A stretch of 64,000 bases of DNA from Jacaranda mimosifolia (taxonomy: Eukaryota; Streptophyta; Magnoliopsida; Lamiales; Bignoniaceae): assembly GCA_018894105.1 (NCBI GenBank), contig CM032122.1:36177404-36241403 (forward strand). The letters are read 5' to 3'. The position numbers were made by a program, and so were the translations under genes. Below the pieces are notes generated by a model. It made no database searches. It saw nothing but the letters and a program-made list of their open reading frames with translations, and was not told the origin of the DNA. Below, one piece after another: positions 63,422-64,000 of this stretch. How positions within the stretch are numbered: the first letter of the stretch is position 1; each line of letters starts with the position of its first letter.

Positions 63422-63827
63422 CCTGTACTCTCTAAGTGGATTCCTTTGTTCGATCGTCTCTTTATTTTAGGTGATGAGTTTTTAATGTCCAATGACTTCA
63501 AATGCAGTCAATTCTCTTTGGTTGTTGAAGTATCCAGATTAATCAAACAGTAGTGGACAAGTTGTGCTTGCAATTAATAACAAGGAAAAGAGGATACATA
63601 CGCTATTGGCAGGTTATCGGACAGGTGACTCATGAATTAATATATAATTACTCCAAATTGTTTGGATTAATGGCAGTTGAACTTGTATACAACTCATCTC
63701 TAATACCTCCCGTTGTACGCATCAATGCAAAAGCAGTTATAAAGGAAAAGAACAAAAAACCCCAACTAGAAACTCAAATGACAGACAGATTATCCACCAT
63801 CCCTACGGACCTAAATCAATCGTTTCT
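63422..63827. other. Spacer between DUF674 copies B and C
   Basis: About 400 bp holding the copy B upstream flank, which is related to that of copy A, and the 3' end region of copy C. A minus-strand TATATAAT-type word lies near 63640. The plus-strand frame at 63553-63933 is the antisense shadow of copy C's last exon. Confidence 0.55.
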
Positions 63828-63914
63828 TCAACAAGCAGCAGCCATCTTACCCTTGAGGAAGACATCAGTAAGAACCTTCTCAGACTGCAAAGAAGCCTTC
63901 AACAGACTCACAGC
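63828..63914 (-). CDS. DUF674 family protein, copy C, last exon (partial)
   Basis: Only the terminal exon is in the window. Acceptor CATAG|GCT at 63915/63914 is followed by 28 codons and a stop. The peptide begins AVSLLKASLQSEKVLTDVFL, the conserved DUF674 C-terminal motif, also seen as the last exon of copies A and B. The rest of the gene lies beyond the right edge on the minus strand. Confidence 0.8.
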   Translation of the reverse strand, partial: AVSLLKASLQSEKVLTDVFLKGKMAAAC

Positions 63915-64000
63915 CTATGGCGAAAACATTTAACAGTTATTGTCATGAGTAAGAAGTAGCCTATACTTTCAATCTAATTTAAGTAAGAAAGGAAAATATA

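Noticed and set aside
63553..63933. 126-codon plus-strand frame at the right edge
   Set aside because: Its conserved-looking end is the antisense of the last exon of DUF674 copy C.
1..64000. CRISPR arrays, bacterial operons, phage or defence systems
   Set aside because: No regularly spaced repeats, no bacterial-type gene packing, and every recognised gene has plant introns. No tRNA or rRNA gene was convincingly seen either.

Overview
The window is nuclear DNA of a flowering plant, most likely a eudicot. Genes are split by GT-AG introns, intergenic DNA is very AT-rich, and the space between genes is full of small transposons, microsatellites and poly-A/T runs. The recognisable families are plant-specific or have plant-type architecture: TIP aquaporin, SOSEKI/DUF966, DUF1635, DUF674, and DNA ligase 1 with two plant-style start codons. 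I cannot name the species from sequence alone.

Layout. 1-11.2 kb: no gene; degraded repeats, a nested terminal-inverted-repeat element (5.75-6.74 kb), a TRIM retroelement (6.78-7.19 kb), one MITE and short tandem duplications. 11.3-12.55 kb (+): a complete two-exon TIP1-type tonoplast aquaporin with two ACGT elements upstream. 12.6-19.3 kb: no gene; two MITEs, a second TRIM, microsatellites. 19.36-22.27 kb (-): a complete five-exon SOSEKI (DUF966) polarity gene. 22.3-33.8 kb: gene-free, with a roughly 0.9 kb block of nearly pure A/T and several repeat families. 33.8-46.3 kb (+): 17-exon DNA ligase 1, an E2F site just before its first ATG, and an apparent one-base frameshift in exon 1. 49.86-50.76 kb (-): a complete two-exon DUF1635 gene. 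51-57 kb: no gene; one MITE. 57.2-59.9 kb: a Mutator-like element with long, partly duplicated terminal inverted repeats and a duplicated exon-like unit. 60.5 kb to the right edge (-): a tandem array of three DUF674 genes. Copy A carries one frameshift, copy B carries several lesions, and only the last exon of copy C lies in the window.

The genes are unrelated housekeeping or developmental loci, not a pathway. I see no new biological system. The points most worth checking are: the single-base frameshifts in LIG1 and the DUF674 copies (real lesions or consensus errors), the conserved dual-start plus E2F arrangement of LIG1, the DUF674 array, and the MULE-like element with a duplicated terminal exon. 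Exon boundaries were worked out by hand from reading frame, splice dinucleotides and recalled family conservation. No search was run.
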